A stretch of 34,909 nucleotides of DNA, from contig ONKX01000040.1 of the NCBI GenBank assembly GCA_900318555.1, positions 1 through 34,909 on the forward strand, in the 5' to 3' direction. Positions 16,305 through 23,708 of this stretch are shown piece after piece (position 1 is the stretch's first letter; each line of letters begins with the position of its first letter). The translations under genes and the position numbers were made by a program. The stretch comes from an uncultured Prevotellaceae bacterium. Its GTDB lineage: Bacteria > Bacteroidota > Bacteroidia > Bacteroidales > Bacteroidaceae. The notes below the pieces were generated by a model, which had not been told where the DNA came from, did no database searches, and was given only the letters and a program-made list of their open reading frames with translations.

Positions 16305-17504
16305 TTATGCGTCGCGTCCGGGATAGGCTTCCAGCGCCTTGCGCAATACGAAGAGGGCACGCTCCAGGTCTTTCTTCTTCAGCACGTAGGCTATACGAAC
16401 CTGCTTCGTGCCGGCACCGGGAGTCGTATAGAAACCGGCGGCAGGAGCCATCATCACCGTCTCGCCCTCGTAGTTGAACTCGGCCAAACACCAGCGACAG
16501 AATTTTTCAGCATCGTCGACGGGCAGTTGGGCTACGGTATAGAAGGCTCCCATGGGGATGGGTGAATAGACGCCAGGGATGCGGTTCAGGCCGTCAATCA
16601 GACACTTACGGCGCTCCACATACTCGTCGTACACCTCGCGCAGATACTCCTCAGGCGTTTCCAGCGACGCTTCGGCCACAATCTGTCCGATGAGGGGAGG
16701 GGAGAGTCGTGCCTGACAGAATTTCATCACGGCCTTCCTCACTTCTGCGTTCTTCGTGATAAGTGCACCGATACGGATACCGCACTCCGAGTAGCGCTTC
16801 GACACAGAGTCAATCAGGATGACGTTCTGCTCAATACCCTCCAAGTGGCAGGCGCTGATATAGGGCGACCCCGTGTAGATGTATTCACGATACACCTCGT
16901 CCGAAAACAGATACAGGTCGTATTTCTTCACCAGGTCGCGAATCTGGTTCATCTCGCGACGCGTATACAAATAGCCCGTCGGGTTGTTTGGGTTGCATAT
17001 CATGATGGCGCGTGTGCGGTCGTTGATCAACTCCTCAAACTTCTCAACCTTCGGCAACGAAAAACCCTCCTCAATGGTGGTCGCAATGGTGCGAATCTTC
17101 GCTCCTGCCGAGATGGCAAACGCCATGTAGTTGGCGTAGGCAGGCTCAGGCACGATGATCTCGTCGCCCGGATTGAGGCACGACAAGAATGCAAACAGCA
17201 CCGCCTCCGAACCTCCCGAGGTGATGATGATATCGTCAGCCGTCACATTAATATTATATTTCGCGTAATAGCTGACCAATTTCTCGCGGTAGCTCAAATA
17301 GCCCTGCGAGGGTGAATACTCAAGAATGTTGCGGTCTATCTGCTTCAGGGCGTCCAGTGCCACCTGCGGCGTAGGCAGGTCGGGCTGTCCGATGTTCAGG
17401 TGATAGACCTTTGTTCCACGTTTTTTTGCTGCGGCAGCAAGGGGTGCGAGCTTCCTAATAGGCGACTCGGGCATCTCTAGTCCGCGTACTGATATTTCCG
17501 GCAT
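16305..17504 (-). CDS. Class I/II pyridoxal-phosphate aminotransferase
   Basis: A 399-residue cytoplasmic fold-type I aminotransferase. The start at 17504 (MPEISVRGLEMPESPIRKLA) is chosen because a promoter lies at 17531-17562, inside the longer open frame. Family motifs: SGGSEAVLFAF (PLP phosphate region), NPNNPTG, DEVYREY, and the Schiff-base lysine in SVSKRYS (Lys236). It resembles aspartate/aromatic aminotransferases of the AspC group; substrate is not determinable. The gap to the downstream permease is filled by the heptamer array, so the two may be cotranscribed. Confidence 0.9.
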   Translation of the reverse strand: MPEISVRGLEMPESPIRKLAPLAAAAKKRGTKVYHLNIGQPDLPTPQVALDALKQIDRNILEYSPSQGYLSYREKLVSYYAKYNINVTADDIIITSGGSEAVLFAFLSCLNPGDEIIVPEPAYANYMAFAISAGAKIRTIATTIEEGFSLPKVEKFEELINDRTRAIMICNPNNPTGYLYTRREMNQIRDLVKKYDLYLFSDEVYREYIYTGSPYISACHLEGIEQNVILIDSVSKRYSECGIRIGALITKNAEVRKAVMKFCQARLSPPLIGQIVAEASLETPEEYLREVYDEYVERRKCLIDGLNRIPGVYSPIPMGAFYTVAQLPVDDAEKFCRWCLAEFNYEGETVMMAPAAGFYTTPGAGTKQVRIAYVLKKKDLERALFVLRKALEAYPGRDA

Positions 17505-17530
17505 TGTTCTTAATTTACGTAAATCGACTG

Positions 17531-17562
17531 CAAAATTACAAATAAAAAACGAGCCCACCAAA
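17531..17562 (-). promoter_or_regulatory. Promoter of the aminotransferase gene
   Basis: On the minus strand: TTTG (17562-17559), 20 nt, then TAATTTTG (17538-17531), 26 nt before the ATG at 17504. The -33 element is part of GTTTGGTGGGCTCG, which recurs exactly in the GHL10 promoter at 31094-31107. Confidence 0.75.
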
Positions 17563-17660
17563 CGATGAGCTCGATTTTTTATTTGTTTTCCGGAACAACT
17601 GTAAATCCTAAACAATCCTAATAATCTGTGCAAAAGTGCGGATAATCGTGGAATTATGAG

Positions 17661-17668
17661 TATTTTTG
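17661..17668 (+). promoter_or_regulatory. Probable -7 box of the LUD-domain gene
   Basis: TATTTTTG fits TAnnTTTG and lies 42 nt before the ATG at 17711. No clear TTTG at the -33 distance. Confidence 0.45.
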
Positions 17669-17710
17669 CAAATCAATTAATGAGATTCGTAAAAATAGAT
17701 AGTACTATTT

Positions 17711-18346
17711 ATGACACCACAAGAACAAAGAAATGAGCGTCTGGCTCAGACGATTATCAAGAACCTGAAGCGTCGTCACATAGAGGGTTTCTATTGTGCG
17801 ACGGCAGAAGAGGCAGTGAAGAAGGTTTCCGAACTCATTGAGGACGGAAGTAGTGTGACATGGGGCGGTACGATGACTGTCCGCGACATGGGAATTCCGC
17901 AGTATCTCAAGGATCGTTGCACGCTGGATGTGCTCGACCGCGACCTCGTAGAGACGCCAGAGGAGAAGCAGGCGATATATCTCAGGGCTTTCTCGGCAGA
18001 TGTCTATTTGTCTGGCGCCAATGCCATCTCAGAGGATGGCGTCATCGTCAATATCGACGGTAACGGAAACCGTGTGGCTGCTATCACATGGGGACCGAAA
18101 AAGGTGATTTTCGTCATCGGCCTGAATAAAGTGGCCCAGAATGTAGAGGCTGCTCTCGCTAGGGCTCGCAGCACGGCATCGCCCATCAACGCAGCTCGGT
18201 TCGACATTAAGACTCCTTGTCAGATTGATGGTGTGTGCCATAACTGCAACTCACCGGAATCCATCTGCAACTACGTCCACTTCCTCAGGAATTCACCACG
18301 AGGCCGTCATGTCGTCGTGCTGGTAGGTGAGAATCTCGGATATTGA
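17711..18346 (+). CDS. LUD-domain (LutC/YkgG-like) lactate utilization protein
   Basis: A 211-residue cytoplasmic protein of the LUD family: SVTWGGTMTVRDMGIPQYL, LSGANAISEDGVIVNIDGNG, and NRVAAITWGPKKVIFVIGLNK are the characteristic stretches. LutC works with the iron-sulfur protein LutA and with LutB in oxidising L-lactate in some bacteria, but neither partner is nearby and the single-domain Bacteroidota form has no proven role. A Cys cluster near the end (CQIDGVCHNCNSPESIC) is worth noting as a possible metal site. It is monocistronic; the hairpin downstream serves the facing tRNA gene mainly. Confidence 0.85.
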   Translation: MTPQEQRNERLAQTIIKNLKRRHIEGFYCATAEEAVKKVSELIEDGSSVTWGGTMTVRDMGIPQYLKDRCTLDVLDRDLVETPEEKQAIYLRAFSADVYLSGANAISEDGVIVNIDGNGNRVAAITWGPKKVIFVIGLNKVAQNVEAALARARSTASPINAARFDIKTPCQIDGVCHNCNSPESICNYVHFLRNSPRGRHVVVLVGENLGY

Positions 18347-18383
18347 TGGCTTGACTGCTAAATTAGAGATGCTTTTGGGATAT

Positions 18384-18417
18384 AAAAAGGCCGCTGAATC
18401 GTAATGATTCAGCGGCC
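18384..18417 (-). terminator. Terminator of tRNA-Pro
   Basis: A perfect 12-bp stem (18389-18400 with 18406-18417, GGCCGCTGAATC) and 5-nt loop. On the minus strand it is followed by TTTTT (18388-18384), as expected for a terminator of the tRNA transcribed leftward. On the plus strand it may also end the LUD gene, though no T-run follows. Confidence 0.85.
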
Positions 18418-18434
18418 AATTGAAATGATCTGAG

Positions 18435-18507
18435 TCGAGGTGACAGGACTCGAACCTGCGACAGCCTGGTCCCAAACCAGGAACGCTACCAACTGCGCTA
18501 CACCTCG
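18435..18507 (-). tRNA. tRNA-Pro(TGG)
   Basis: Folds as a cloverleaf on the minus strand: acceptor CGAGGTG/CACCTCG, D arm GCGC-AGTTGGTA-GCGT, anticodon stem CCTGG/CCAGG with loop TTTGGGA (anticodon TGG), and T arm GCAGG-TTCGAGT-CCTGT. The discriminator is A; CCA is not encoded. 73 nt. Confidence 0.95.
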
Positions 18508-18602
18508 ATTTCTGGTGACAAAATCAGTGCAAGCCGAATGCAGAGAGCTCGCTCTATGCTGAGGCGAAGCCTGATTTCGCTGCGCTTTTCACAAAAGCGC
18601 TG

Positions 18603-18634
18603 CAAAGGTACAAAAAAACTCCGACACCCGCAAA
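18603..18634 (-). promoter_or_regulatory. Promoter of tRNA-Pro
   Basis: On the minus strand: TTTG (18634-18631), 20 nt, then TACCTTTG (18610-18603). Transcription would start near 18598 and run through a leader of about 90 nt that opens with a perfect 8-bp hairpin (18582-18600) before the mature tRNA. Confidence 0.8.
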
Positions 18635-18650
18635 TATTTCGGCAATTATT

Positions 18651-19838
18651 TTACTTGATGATGCCTTGTTCGACGAAGATTTTCTTCAGTGCGACGACAG
18701 AACGGTCGACCTGCTCCTTCGTATGTGTGGCCATCAAAGCATAGCGCACGAGTGTATCCTGCGGAGCACATGCGGGCGGAATGACGGGGTTTATGAACAC
18801 ACCGGCCTTGAATGCCAAAGAGGTGACGAGGAATGTCTTATCTACATCGCGTACGTAAAGAGGAATGATGGGGCTCTCGGTATCGCCAATTTCAAATCCT
18901 TCTTCGCGGAAACGTTGCAGGGCGTAGCGGGTGACGTCCCACAGGGCCTGGATGCGCTCGGGTTCCTGCTGGATGATGTGCAGGGCGGTCATAGCGGCAG
19001 CGGTGGCTGCAGGCGTATTGGATGCGGAGAAGATGTATGTGCGGCAGGTGTGGCGCAAGAAGTTGATGGTATCCCAATCGGAGGCAATGAAACCACCGAT
19101 AGAGGCCAGCGACTTCGAGAAAGTACCCATGATGAGGTCAACCTCGTCGGTCAGTCCGAAGTGGTCGCAAACGCCACGGCCCTGCTTGCCAAATACTCCG
19201 ATGCCGTGGGCTTCGTCAACCATGATAGAGCAGTTGTACTTGTGCTTCAGTTCGACAATCTCGGGGAGTTTGGCGAGGTCGCCCTCCATTGAGAATACAC
19301 CGTCGACAACGATGAGCTTAATGGCCTCGTAGGGCAACTTCTGGAGCACGCGCTCGAGGTCTTCCATATCGTTGTGCTTATAATGCAGCTGCTTGGCAAA
19401 CGAAAGACGGCGACCGTCCACAATACTTGCGTGGTCACGATCGTCGCAGATAATATAGTCGTCCTTACCAACTACCATTGCCAAGACGCCCTGATTGACG
19501 GAGAATCCCGTCGAGAAGCACAGGCAATCGTCTTTGCCGATAAACTCTGAAATTTCCTTCTCCAGCTGTACGTGCAAATCGAGGGTGCCATTGAGGAAAC
19601 GGCTTCCGGCACATCCTGATCCGTACTTGTCGAGTGCAGCCTTAGCGGCATCGATGATACGCTGGTCGCCCGTCAGTCCTGTGTAGGCGTTAGAGCCGAA
19701 CATCAAGACCTTATGACCACCCATCTCTACCTCAGTTCCCTGCTTGCCCTCGATGGCGCGGAAATAAGGATATACGTCAGCCTCCATAAACTTCTGGGGC
19801 TCACGATAAAGCTTGTATTTTTCTTGTAATTGTCCCAT
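18651..19838 (-). CDS. spt: Serine palmitoyltransferase (sphingolipid synthesis)
   Basis: A 395-residue PLP enzyme of the alpha-oxoamine synthase family that condenses serine with an acyl-CoA to give 3-ketosphinganine, the first sphingolipid step. The start at 19838 is favoured because a -7 box (19881-19888) lies inside the longer open frame and the protein then begins MGQLQEKYKLYREPQKFM, as Bacteroides SPT does. Characteristic stretches: VYPYFRAIEGKQGTEVEMGG, MFGSNAYTGLTGD, the PLP aspartate in VDEAHGIGVFG, and Lys242 in GTFSKSLAS. BioF and glycine C-acetyltransferase are the closest alternatives, but the N-terminus is SPT-like. The divergent neighbour is a lipid-kinase-like gene. Confidence 0.88.
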   Translation of the reverse strand: MGQLQEKYKLYREPQKFMEADVYPYFRAIEGKQGTEVEMGGHKVLMFGSNAYTGLTGDQRIIDAAKAALDKYGSGCAGSRFLNGTLDLHVQLEKEISEFIGKDDCLCFSTGFSVNQGVLAMVVGKDDYIICDDRDHASIVDGRRLSFAKQLHYKHNDMEDLERVLQKLPYEAIKLIVVDGVFSMEGDLAKLPEIVELKHKYNCSIMVDEAHGIGVFGKQGRGVCDHFGLTDEVDLIMGTFSKSLASIGGFIASDWDTINFLRHTCRTYIFSASNTPAATAAAMTALHIIQQEPERIQALWDVTRYALQRFREEGFEIGDTESPIIPLYVRDVDKTFLVTSLAFKAGVFINPVIPPACAPQDTLVRYALMATHTKEQVDRSVVALKKIFVEQGIIK

Positions 19839-19880
19839 AAAAATAGGTGCAGCCGAAGCTACAAATTTGTTTTCAGACTG

Positions 19881-19888
19881 CAAAGATA
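19881..19888 (-). promoter_or_regulatory. Probable -7 box of spt
   Basis: On the minus strand TATCTTTG (19888-19881) fits TAnnTTTG and leaves a leader of about 40 nt before the ATG at 19838. The nearest upstream TTTG is 23 nt away, longer than ideal. Confidence 0.55.
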
Positions 19889-19983
19889 CACATTTTTCTT
19901 TAAACTGCGCACAAAAAATTGGATAAAATGTCATTTTTACTTAATTTATTTCAAAATATGTTCTAAAATCCGACAGTTTTTTG

Positions 19984-19991
19984 TAATTTTG
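19984..19991 (+). promoter_or_regulatory. Probable -7 box of the lipid-kinase gene
   Basis: TAATTTTG fits TAnnTTTG, but the ATG (19999) follows after only 7 nt, implying an almost leaderless mRNA. A TTTG at -33 is not evident. Confidence 0.5.
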
Positions 19992-19998
19992 CATTCAA

Positions 19999-21045
19999 AT
20001 GAGTACAAAAAAACGCATCATATTCATCGTCAACCCCATTTCGGGTACTGCCAGCAAGGAACATATCCCTGAGCAGATAGCTGAGGTGATGGACTCGGAG
20101 CGATTCGACTACGAGGTACGCTTTACGGAATATCGTGGTCATGCTGCCGAAATAACTCGCGCGGCAGCCAAGGATGGCGCCGATGTCGTCGTTGCCGTTG
20201 GTGGCGACGGGACTGTGAACGAGGTGGCGCGGTCGCTGGTGCATACTGATACGGCGCTGGGTATCATCCCCTGTGGCTCGGGCAACGGACTGGCTCGCCA
20301 TCTTTGCATTCCGCTGAACGTCACGAAAGCGCTGGAACTGATTAACACGTGTCAGATAGAATCTTTTGACTATGGCGTCATCAACGGGCTGCCGTTCTTC
20401 TGTACGTGCGGCATGGGGTTCGACGCGTTTATCTCGCTGAAATTTGCCGAGGCGGGTAAACGCGGACCAATTACCTACGTGGAGAACGTGTTGAAGGAGG
20501 GACTGAAATACAAGCCCGAGACGTACGAAATTGTTGACGATACAGGTACGAGCCACTATAAGGCGTTCCTTATTGCCTGTGCCAACGCGTCACAATACGG
20601 CAACAATGCGTATATCGCTCCAGGCGCGACGATGAAGGATGGCGAGATGGATGTTATCATTATGGAACCCTTTACGGCGCTGGACGCTCCGCAGATTGCC
20701 GCTGACTTGTTTATGAAGACGCTGGGCAACAACTCGAAAATCAAGACATTTCGCACGCGTAGCCTGCACATCCACCGCAAGGAACCAGGGGCTATTCACT
20801 ACGACGGTGACCCCATCATGACCGATAATGACATCGACGTGCGCATTGAACATCTTGGCATCAAGATTGTTGCTAATCCTGAGGTGAGCGAGGACGAGGC
20901 CCAGCCCAATCAGGTGTTGAACGCTTTCAGCGACTTCTTTAATAATATTAATAATGTACGCGAGGACATCACACAGGATATTGAGAAGGGCGGACGCAAG
21001 ATTCAGGCCATCAACAAGGTGTTATTAAGGAAGTTGAGGAACTAA
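19999..21045 (+). CDS. Diacylglycerol/sphingosine-kinase-like lipid kinase
   Basis: A 348-residue cytoplasmic lipid kinase of the DAGK-catalytic (YegS/LCB5-like) family. Nucleotide-binding motifs are clear: VNPISG at the N-terminus, VVVAVGGDGTVNEVARSL (residues about 63-80), and PCGSGNGLARHL (91-102). A C-terminal beta-rich lid ends at about residue 300 and is followed by an extra helical, charged tail (QVLNAFSDFFNNINNVREDI). The family phosphorylates diacylglycerol, undecaprenol or long-chain sphingoid bases. Divergence from spt suggests sphingoid base or ceramide as substrate here, but this is inference from position only. Confidence 0.88.
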   Translation: MSTKKRIIFIVNPISGTASKEHIPEQIAEVMDSERFDYEVRFTEYRGHAAEITRAAAKDGADVVVAVGGDGTVNEVARSLVHTDTALGIIPCGSGNGLARHLCIPLNVTKALELINTCQIESFDYGVINGLPFFCTCGMGFDAFISLKFAEAGKRGPITYVENVLKEGLKYKPETYEIVDDTGTSHYKAFLIACANASQYGNNAYIAPGATMKDGEMDVIIMEPFTALDAPQIAADLFMKTLGNNSKIKTFRTRSLHIHRKEPGAIHYDGDPIMTDNDIDVRIEHLGIKIVANPEVSEDEAQPNQVLNAFSDFFNNINNVREDITQDIEKGGRKIQAINKVLLRKLRN

Positions 21046-21050
21046 TCACG

Positions 21051-21080
21051 GTTCTCTCTTTGAGAGTGTGGCGTTGCAAT
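21051..21080 (+). repeat. 30-bp dispersed repeat, copy 2
   Basis: Identical to the reverse complement of 13629-13658. It starts 5 nt after the lipid-kinase stop codon and contains CTCTCTTTGAGAG (small hairpin) and GTGTGGCGTTGCAAT. A diverged partial match, GTGCGGCGTTGCAAT, occurs at 8178-8192, again preceded by a small hairpin (TTCTCCGAGAA). Confidence 0.85.
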
Positions 21081-21095
21081 CATGGTTAAGGGTTC

Positions 21096-21293
21096 ATGGA
21101 TATACAAATTTTGATTACGGCCATCATCCTTTTTGCGGCATTTGGCTATGCCGCTTGGCGATTGTATAATGCTGTTCGCAAAGGTGGAGACCCATGTAAA
21201 GATTGCGAATTGAAAAAAAACTGCAAAAAATTTGGTGGAGTCCAAGATAATTCGTACCTTTGCACCCGCAAATCGCAAAAATGCTGTGATTAG
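21096..21293 (+). CDS. Small FeoB-associated-type Cys-rich membrane protein
   Basis: A 65-residue protein: one N-terminal transmembrane helix (IQILITAIILFAAFGYAAW), then RLYNAVRKGGDPCKDCELKK and further cysteines. One helix followed by DPCxxC is the pattern of the short FeoB-associated Cys-rich proteins, normally found behind feoB. No feoB is in the window, so this is an orphan copy and the function is uncertain. The last 20 or so codons overlap the tRNA-Cys promoter (21231-21262). The family usually ends near KKFG (about residue 47), so the tail may be an accidental read-through. Confidence 0.65.
   Translation: MDIQILITAIILFAAFGYAAWRLYNAVRKGGDPCKDCELKKNCKKFGGVQDNSYLCTRKSQKCCD
21231..21262 (+). 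promoter_or_regulatory. Promoter of tRNA-Cys
   Basis: TTTG at 21231-21234 (within TTTGGTGGAG), 20 nt, then TACCTTTG at 21255-21262. The mature tRNA starts at 21299. It lies inside the 3' part of the small Cys-rich open frame. Confidence 0.8.
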
Positions 21294-21298
21294 CCTTT

Positions 21299-21370
21299 GG
21301 TGCCTTGGATGAGTGGCTTAGTCAACGGTCTGCAAAACCGTCTACGGCGGTTCGAATCCGCCAGGCACCT
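21299..21370 (+). tRNA. tRNA-Cys(GCA)
   Basis: Cloverleaf with acceptor GGTGCCT/AGGCACC, anticodon stem ACGGT/ACCGT with loop CTGCAAA (anticodon GCA), T arm GGCGG-TTCGAAT-CCGCC, and discriminator T, as usual for tRNA-Cys. CCA is not encoded. Confidence 0.95.
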
Positions 21371-21381
21371 CAGAAGGAAAG

Positions 21382-21411
21382 AAAAAGGAACTCATTTCGA
21401 GTTCCTTTTTT
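21382..21411 (+). terminator. Terminator of tRNA-Cys
   Basis: AAAAAGGAACTC (21382-21393) pairs with GAGTTCCTTTTT (21399-21410) around a 5-nt loop; the T-run completes a Rho-independent terminator. The A-run lets it also stop transcription arriving from the glutamine synthetase side. Confidence 0.88.
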
Positions 21412-21488
21412 CTGTTTGTGTTTACCGCGTCGCGGCTGCTGTCTGCGGGTTAGCCGATTTTTCGGGTCAGCCGCACTCTTTATGCGCC

Positions 21489-23681
21489 TTAGCGGATAAA
21501 CAGCAGTTCGCGGTACTTCGGCAGCGTCCACAGACCGTCCTCCACGATGAGTTCCAGTTTGTCAATCTCTGTGCGGATGGCTTCCATGTGCGGACAAACC
21601 GTGTCGTGATAGGCAATGGCGCGCTGATGGATGTTCTCGATGCGGTTGGCTACGCGACGGGCTTCCGTCAGATCATCAACGAGCTGCTCGATTTTCTCCG
21701 TGCGCTCGGCAATCTCCTCGATGAGTTTCATGTTTCGCGACGACAGCCGGTCTGCCTTGTCAGCCGAGAAGACGTCCTTCATGCCCTGCACATTCTTGAT
21801 GAGCTGCGACTGATAGTGCGTCGATACGGGGATGATATGGTTCATGGCGAGGTCACCCAATACGCGAGCCTCAATCTGCACGGTCTTCACATACATCTCC
21901 CATTTCACCTCGTTACGAGCTTCGAGCTCCTTGCGATTCATGACTTTCGTGCTCTCGAACATTTTTACGCTGCTGTCGTCCAGATAATGCTCGAAGATGA
22001 CGGGACACGACTTTTCGACGTCCAGTCCGCGCTTGGCAGCCTCCTTCACCCAAGCCTCCGAGTAACCATTGCCGTCGAAACGGATAGGCTTGCAGGTCTT
22101 GATGTCGTCCTTCAACACTTCGAGAATGGCGGGAATTTTCTGCTCGCCAGCCTTGATTTTTGCATCAACGCGCTCCTTGAAACTCGTCAGGGCTTCGGCC
22201 ATTGCGGCATTCAGGGCTATCATGGCTGAAGCGCAATTGACGCTCGAACCAGGTGCACGGAACTCGAAGCGGTTACCCGTAAAGGCAAAGGGCGACGTGC
22301 GGTTGCGGTCGGTATTGTCAACAATCAGGTCGGGAATCTGCGGGATGTCAATCTGCATGCCCTGCTTGCCCTTCAGGTTGAAGAGCTCGTTTTTGTCGGA
22401 CTGTTCGATGTGGTCGAGCAACTCCGTCAGCTGGGTGCCGAGGAACGACGAGATAATGGCCGGAGGAGCCTCATTGCCACCCAATCGGTGGGCGTTCGTC
22501 GCACTCATGATGCTGGCTTTCAGCAGTCCGTTGTGTTTGTAGACGGCCATCAGCGTCTCGACGATGAATGTTACGAAACGCAGGTTCTCCTCAGGCGTCT
22601 TGCCGGGAGCGTGCAACAATACGCCGTTGTCGGCACTGAGACTCCAGTTGTTGTGCTTGCCGCTGCCATTGATGCCGGCAAAGGGCTTTTCGTGCAGCAG
22701 CACGCGGAAACCGTGATTGCGAGCCACTTTCTTCATCAGCGACATGAGTAGCATGTTATGGTCGACGGCGAGGTTACACTCCTCGAAGATGGGAGCCAAC
22801 TCGAATTGGTTGGGCGCTACCTCGTTGTGGCGCGTTTTTACGGGAATGGCCAACTCCAGAGCCTGTATCTCAAGGTCTTTCATGAAAGCCTGCACTCGGT
22901 CGGGGATGGTGCCGAAATAGTGGTCGTCCATCTGCTGGTTCTTCGCACTCTCGTGACCCATCAGCGTGCGACCCGTCATCAACAGGTCAGGACGTGCGGA
23001 ATAGAGCCCTTCGTCAACAAGGAAATACTCCTGTTCCCAACCTAGATTCACCTGCACCTTCGTCACGTCGTCATAGAAATACTTGCAGACGTCCTTGGCG
23101 GCTTTGCCTACAGCATGCAGGGCACGCAACAGCGGAGCCTTGTAGTCCAATGCTTCACCCGTATATGCGATAAATATGGTGGGAATACATAACGTGTCAT
23201 CAATGATAAACACTGGACTGGTGGGATCCCAGGCTGAGTAGCCGCGGGCTTCGAAAGTGTTGCGGATACCGCCGTTGGGGAACGATGATGCATCGGGTTC
23301 CTGCTGTACGAGCAACTTACCGCTGAATGCCTCAATCATGCCGCCCTTGCCGTCGTGCTCTACGAATGCGTCGTGCTTCTCGGCAGTACCTTCCGTCAGT
23401 GGCTGGAACCAGTGCGTATAGTGTGTTACACCCATTTCCAGTGCCCACTGCTTCATGCCTGCAGCTACTGAGTCGGCAATGCCTCTGTCCAGCGAGGCAC
23501 CGTTATCCATTACGTCAATCATCTTGTCGTAGATGTCCTTCGGCAGGTATTTGTACATCTTCTTGCGGTCGAAAACGTACTTGCCAAAGAATTGCGAGGG
23601 CCGCTCTTTGGGCACCTTAACCTCGACAGGACGTTTCTTGAAAGCCTCTTCTACTACCTGAAATCTTAAATCGTTTGCCAT
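21489..23681 (-). CDS. glnN: Glutamine synthetase, type III
   Basis: A 730-residue cytoplasmic enzyme that makes glutamine from glutamate, ammonia and ATP. It is the long GSIII type typical of Bacteroidota, not GSI (about 470). Recognised from FGKYVFDRKKMYKYLPKDIY, THYTHWFQPLTEGTAEKHDA, GLYSARPDLLMTGRTLMG, the Glu/His-rich NEVAPNQFELAPIFEECN, GINGSGKHNNWSLS and RNRTSPFAFTGNRFEFRAPG. It is last in a seven-gene minus-strand cluster, 24 nt after the amidase gene, and faces the tRNA-Cys terminator. No separate promoter was seen in the short gap. Confidence 0.96.
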   Translation of the reverse strand: MANDLRFQVVEEAFKKRPVEVKVPKERPSQFFGKYVFDRKKMYKYLPKDIYDKMIDVMDNGASLDRGIADSVAAGMKQWALEMGVTHYTHWFQPLTEGTAEKHDAFVEHDGKGGMIEAFSGKLLVQQEPDASSFPNGGIRNTFEARGYSAWDPTSPVFIIDDTLCIPTIFIAYTGEALDYKAPLLRALHAVGKAAKDVCKYFYDDVTKVQVNLGWEQEYFLVDEGLYSARPDLLMTGRTLMGHESAKNQQMDDHYFGTIPDRVQAFMKDLEIQALELAIPVKTRHNEVAPNQFELAPIFEECNLAVDHNMLLMSLMKKVARNHGFRVLLHEKPFAGINGSGKHNNWSLSADNGVLLHAPGKTPEENLRFVTFIVETLMAVYKHNGLLKASIMSATNAHRLGGNEAPPAIISSFLGTQLTELLDHIEQSDKNELFNLKGKQGMQIDIPQIPDLIVDNTDRNRTSPFAFTGNRFEFRAPGSSVNCASAMIALNAAMAEALTSFKERVDAKIKAGEQKIPAILEVLKDDIKTCKPIRFDGNGYSEAWVKEAAKRGLDVEKSCPVIFEHYLDDSSVKMFESTKVMNRKELEARNEVKWEMYVKTVQIEARVLGDLAMNHIIPVSTHYQSQLIKNVQGMKDVFSADKADRLSSRNMKLIEEIAERTEKIEQLVDDLTEARRVANRIENIHQRAIAYHDTVCPHMEAIRTEIDKLELIVEDGLWTLPKYRELLFIR

Positions 23682-23684
23682 TAT

Positions 23685-23708
23685 TTTAATTTACAATTTG
23701 ACAATTTA
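23685..23708. repeat. 8-bp repeat in the amidase-glnN gap
   Basis: TTTAATTT, ACAATTTG and ACAATTTA follow one another; the last overlaps the amidase stop codon (23706-23708). This is the shortest of the short-period arrays and could be chance. Confidence 0.45.
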
